Below, one piece after another: positions 57,600 through 64,000 of a DNA stretch of 64,000 nt. The stretch's first letter is position 1. Every line of letters starts with the position of its first letter. This stretch comes from Neocallimastix lanati (nom. inval.) (Eukaryota > Neocallimastigomycota > Neocallimastigomycetes > Neocallimastigales > Neocallimastigaceae), in NCBI GenBank assembly GCA_016946835.1, contig JACVTC010000062.1, forward strand, positions 629,501 through 693,500. The letters are read 5' to 3'. The notes below the pieces were generated by a model, which ran no database searches, was not told where the DNA came from, and saw only the letters and a program-made list of their open reading frames with translations. Both the position numbers and the translations under genes were made by a program.

Positions 57600-59200
57600 A
57601 ATATATAAATAATATCTAAATTTATTTAATTACTTATTATTGCTGCTAAAAGTCGTTAATTTATGGTTTATAATTATGTCAACTTTATTAATATATTATA
57701 TAATAAAGAGTTACTATCACTTAATCTAAATTAAATGTGTTTATATTAATATATTATGGCTTATACATTATTTATATTACAATACGTTTCATTATATTTG
57801 AAGCTTATTTTTTATATATTTCATATATTTTAACATTCCCCCTTAAACCTAGTTATTCCATAATGAATAAATTGGTTTACTGGTGAATATGTGTATATAA
57901 AAATTATCCTATTTTATAATATTAACTTGATATTATTGATATTATTAATCTATTATTTATTTCTACTCTAAATTAACCATTAATTTTATATGAATAAAGA
58001 AATTTGACATTGTATTAATTATTTAATTCAATTTAAATATTACTATAATTAATTATTAAATACATTTTATAATCTAATAATTTCCCTCTAAAACTAAGTA
58101 TTTAATATTATTACATCATTTATAATATATAATTTATATATTACTATTTATATGATGGAAACCTTTCTCTGGAAGGCTGATATTATACCATCTCAATTTG
58201 TGCGAATACCTCGTATATATTGGGTTTTACATCACTTACAATTATAATCCAATTTGAATAAACTTTTATATTTTTTCCCTTTGTAGTTTTAGCAATAACT
58301 ATTAAAATAAATTGTTAATTATATGTCGGTGTACTTGATAAATCATAATCTTGGGGAATTAAAATTGATTGTATTTATAATTAATTATATTATTATACTC
58401 ATTTAAACTTATTAGTAAATAACATAAATTGTTTCATAATTGATTAATATTCAATATTTTAATTAATTATTTCATTTTTGGAGGTTAATTTTTGTTAATT
58501 TTCACTATTAGGCTATTTACTCATTTCCAAGATAAATATTATTTTTATATTATCAGCACAAAAAATCAGTTAACCAACTTCCTTTGATATTTTAAATTCT
58601 TTTATTTTATTTTGTCTACTTCATCCTAAAATCCAAATTTCTAAAAGGATTTTCATATATTGGGATTTTCTCATCATTAAAATAAATATTAATGATAAAA
58701 GTTTAATGATTATAACTTTAAAATACTTTACAATCAATAAGTATAGTTTGTAGATGAATAAACATCTTCCATTTGTATAGAGCTCATGGTTATATTTATT
58801 ATTTTATTATACCTTTCATCAAGAATGTTTGTATTATGATTATATTGAATTAGTTATTATCTAAACCCATTTCACGCTAAAAATTACCATTCTATTATAT
58901 TTCCCATGAACATTTGGGATATTATATTTTAAAATTTTTTGTATAATCTCTGACATATAGTCTAGTCTCCTCCATTATTGTAGTTTATATTTATATATGA
59001 TATGTAAAAATATGGGTTAAAATAACTATACTTTAAATAATGTGTTTAGTTATTTAAAAATAATCATTATTTAATATATGATTGTTTAAATCTTAGTAAT
59101 ATATATTATTAAATTTTGTTTTGTATATTCATGACGTGTAAATAGTTCATCACATAGTATAGATATATTACATTACTAATAGCTAGGAATTTATTTTTTA
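57600..59200 (-). mobile_element. Strongly decayed LTR-retrotransposon sequence
   Basis: At 57832-57850 the minus strand reads GGTTTAAGGGGGAATGTTAA, a good polypurine tract followed by an LTR-type TGTTA start; the LTR would run from about 57835 down to about 57600. A second purine-rich tract followed by TTATTAG (minus strand, 58075-58097) may mark another insertion. Between 58130 and 59000 the sequence is less A+T-rich, and minus-strand pieces such as K-N-I-K-V-Y-S-N-W-I-I-I-V-S-D-V-K-P (about 58215-58285) are open but not assignable. No 5' LTR was found. Confidence 0.4.
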
Positions 59201-59454
59201 AAATAATATCTTATATTTTAAATTGTATTTTAATATTTATCAGCTAAATATTTTTTATTTATATTTTATTCTATATTAAAAAAAAATTTTTATTAAAGTT
59301 TTATTTTATTTTTTCTTTTTATATTCAATATTTAATATTTTATAATAATAATAATAATAATAGTAATAATAGTAATAATAATAGTAATAATAATAATAAT
59401 AATATATAATTTATTTAAGCTAATAGATAAATAATAACAATAATAATGTTAAAG

Positions 59455-59990
59455 TAATTAATAAAGTATTACTAATTTTAATACTATAACATCACTGGTA
59501 TTATCACTAATTTTAATACTAATAGCCCCACTTGCATTTTCGGTAAGATGTTTAAATATACTATCATCCGATTCTAATAATGGAACAATTTCTTTCATTC
59601 CACTCATTTCTTCATAAGTTACATTGGTAGTTATAGTTGATATACTATCCATGGGCTCAAATTTGATCTATGGTAATTTTTTTTAAAAAAAATTTTTAAT
59701 AATTCAGTACACAGTTTAGATTTACAGTTGTCATCCAAAATAACATCATCTCCAATATTTGTAATTGAAAATATAGAAAATAGGCATAAATCATCATTTT
59801 CATCAGTAAAATATTTTGTTTCTAAATCAATTAAGATATATTCTATTACAAGAGGTTAGAGATACTCATACATAAAGGGTTCTTACTTCATATTGGAAAA
59901 TATTTTGATTTATCAGATTATAATTACCGAATGTTGTATTTATGTATTTATTATTAGTCGCACTTAGTATAATGTTTGTAAATAGTTCAT
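59455..59990 (-). pseudogene. Broken gene of unknown function
   Basis: On the minus strand, coding-like sequence starts near 59990 (S-A-T-N-N-K-Y-I-N-T-T-F-G-N-Y). After a break near 59860 it continues as Y-I-L-I-D-L-E-T-K-Y-F-T-D-E-N-D-D-L, then D-V-I-L-D-D-N-C-K-S-K-L-C-T-E-L-L and F-K-K-N-Y-H-R-S-N-L at about 59670-59700. A shift at the T/A run 59677-59692 joins this to a 64-codon frame (ATG at 59652) with E-M-S-G-M-K-E-I-V-P-L-L and S-I-F-K-H-L-T-E-N. Base composition is coding-like and much less A+T-rich than the flanks, but there is no uninterrupted gene and no family is recognised. Confidence 0.5.
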
Positions 59991-60080
59991 ATATTTTAAG
60001 AACGGCTAATAAATAAACTTTAATAAATAAAACATTTTATTTGTTTTTATTTAATTATTTATTTGTTTGTATATTAATTT

Positions 60081-60116
<36 letters not shown>

Positions 60117-61597
60117 TTCTTTTTTATTTATTTATTTTTTATTTATTTATTATATATGTAATAAAGTTTTATAAACACTCTTGGCATTGGTGTTAAAATC
60201 TAATGAAATTAAAAAAAAAAAAAAATATATGCATATTATAACTCTTATTAGAAACTCTATTTACTTTTATATATATATATATCAATTTTTATAAGGAATA
60301 ATTAATATAATATTTATTTATATTTTTATTCTCCTAATGATATAATATTAATTATTTGACTATATCACTGTATCATTTATTATTTTAATAATCCTTGAAA
60401 TAATTATTAAATGCTTCAACCTTTGCTTTATCTTAATTTCTCAATATTAAATCTCAAAATAATAATTTAAATTATTAAAGATATTATTATCTTACGTCCT
60501 ATATAAATATTAACGCAAAATTAAGAATAGAAATTTTGAATAATTTTCATTTATTAAACAATTAATATTTATAACATTTTATTATATTATATTTTTATAT
60601 TACTATATACAATACTATAATATAAATTTATTATAATAGAAATAAAAAAACACAAGAAACAATTTTAAATACCAATAAACAATATATTAATTTTCTTTTC
60701 GAATCAAATTCAAATAAATATTTTATTATATTATAATTGTAAATAATAATGTAATAAAAAGTATTATAATGGAAGTAAAAAAAAAAAAATAAACACAAAA
60801 AAGAGTTTTAAAAAGCAATAATTTAATATTAATCTTCCTTCTATATCAAATTCAATTAAATAAATATTTTCATTAATATTTTAAAACACCGAAATAACAA
60901 TTAGAAAAAAAATGAGTTTCAATTAATAAGTATGATGTAATAACTGGTATTCCAAAAATTGTTAAAGTTTTAAAATAGGTGGAATGAGAAATAGAATTAA
61001 TTACTCATTCCTATTCAAATTTATAAATACTATTATTTCATAGACTATTATATAGTATTTTTTAAAATTTCATTAAGAATATTTTAATCTTTTTTTTTTT
61101 TTTTTATGAAAATTATTAATCAATTTATAATATAATCTATATAAGATCTTTCTTAAAAACCTTTAAATATCCTTACACTTAATTTTTGAAGGGTTTATTA
61201 TTAAACTTATTTAATTCTATTTGGGATTTAAATTTATATATAGTCTAATACATTTAAAAATAACTTTAATTAAAGTAGTATCTTTGGAATTAATAAAAAC
61301 AAAATATAAATCAGAAGAGAAATTTTTTCATTTTATTAATAAAATATTTAAAATAATTCCTATCAAGAATTTTAAATGATTTATACATAATAATAGAATT
61401 TTTATAACATTTTTAGTATGAATCTTTTTTTTTTTTTTAAAAAAATAAAAAAAATAAAAAATAAATAATAATAAATAAATATATAAAAATTATTATTTTA
61501 AAAGAAATAATATTATATTTTATTAAAAAAGAATTATAAAAAGTTATTTTTATGTTGAAAATTAATAAATAATATATAAAAAAAGAATATTTAATAT
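59991..61597. other. A+T-rich intergenic sequence
   Basis: TTTA array at 60055-60120. Two related segments near 60590-60720 and 60720-60850 share 'cacaagaaac/cacaaaaaag', 'aaataccaataa/aaaagcaataa' and 'aaattcaaataaata'-type blocks, a diverged tandem duplication of about 130 bp. No coding signal. Confidence 0.45.
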
Positions 61598-61639
61598 TTA
61601 TTTAATTATTAAAAACAAGCCACATATAAAATACGCCCC

Positions 61640-61805
61640 ATTGCGAAACTCACTAGATTCGTACAATAATTTGGGAGAGTTGCATTTCCCCAAATTGCAT
61701 TTCGCCAGGTTGTATTTCGACAAGTGGCGTAGTATTAAAATGTTGCATTTCCCCAAGTTGCATTTCCCCAAGTTGCTTTTCGCCAGGTTGCATTTCGACA
61801 AGTAG
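61640..61805 (-). repeat. 15-bp minisatellite 'GGGGAAATGCAACTT'
   Basis: On the plus strand, units of the type 'ttgcatttccccaag' / 'ttgcatttcgccaggt' repeat about eight times, with Lys-Cys-Asn-Leu-(Gly/Ala)-Lys-type coding if read on the minus strand (61598-61801, 67 codons). It is markedly richer in G+C than its surroundings. The 15-bp period keeps the frame open, so the apparent pentapeptide-like protein is probably a by-product of the repeat; expression cannot be excluded. Confidence 0.75.
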
Positions 61806-61936
61806 AGTATTGATATAAATAAATGAATAAATAAATAAATATTAATTCAAAATATATTTTTTTAAAATTGTTTTTATGCGATATTAATAATATTTAATTT
61901 TATTTATTGATTTATTTATTTATTTAATAATTTTCA

Positions 61937-61990
61937 ATTTGGCGAAATGCAATCTGGCGAAATGCAATTTGGCGAAATGCCCCACACCCA
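61937..61990 (+). repeat. Inverted counterpart of the 15-bp minisatellite
   Basis: Three units of 'tttggcgaaatgcaa' type on the plus strand, the reverse complement of the units at 61640-61805, about 130 bp away. Confidence 0.75.

Positions 61991-64000
<2,010 letters not shown>

Noticed and set aside
61598-61801. 67-codon Cys/Asn/Lys repeat protein as a real gene
   Set aside because: The open frame is an automatic consequence of a 15-bp repeat; no separate evidence for expression.

Overview
The window is extremely A+T-rich eukaryotic nuclear DNA: long homopolymer A/T runs, ATT/AAT and TTTA microsatellites, and compact GT-AG introns that are almost pure A/T. This base composition, the ankyrin-repeat genes of the 'DINGNYPLLQAI' style, the intron-rich housekeeping genes and the abundant decayed Ty1/copia and LINE elements best fit an anaerobic gut fungus (Neocallimastigomycota). 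Dictyostelium was considered, but ten introns in an RBBP4-type gene argue against it. The assignment is inference; no rRNA or tRNA gene was recognised.

Layout. 1-147: 5' end of a gene on the minus strand running off the window, probably of the ankyrin family. 881-1897: collapsed copia element (two LTRs, short internal stretch). 2150-2440: decayed ankyrin-gene fragment. 3206-5293 (minus): intact ankyrin gene. 6833-8225: MITE-like inverted repeat, a direct repeat pair and a small GC-rich island. 8370-11712: broken copia polyprotein including a large inverted repeat of the reverse transcriptase region. 12703-14642 and 25693-27349 (both minus): two paralogous two-exon genes for multi-pass (about 7 TM) membrane proteins with the same intron position. 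Between them lie microsatellites and a rearranged LINE (20190-24420). 27350-34780: gene desert. 34780-37830: copia element nested in a broken, partly duplicated ankyrin gene. 38874-about 41753 (minus): second large ankyrin gene. 42954-46479 (plus): 11-exon RBBP4/Msi1-type WD40 histone chaperone. 48023-51921 (minus): 11-exon PPZ/PP1-type Ser/Thr phosphatase with an acidic C-terminal tail, convergent with the WD40 gene. 51922-64000: desert with decayed LTR sequence, an unidentified pseudogene (59455-59990) and a minisatellite with an inverted counterpart (61598-61990).

The genes do not form a pathway. Two are conserved housekeeping genes (chromatin assembly, PPZ phosphatase). The others are lineage-expanded families (ankyrin, 7TM-like) that show birth and decay by retroelement insertion and duplication. 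I found no convincing new multi-gene system. The most unusual features are the phosphatase tail, the membrane-protein pair, the shared N-terminal module of the ankyrin family and the inverted copia repeat.
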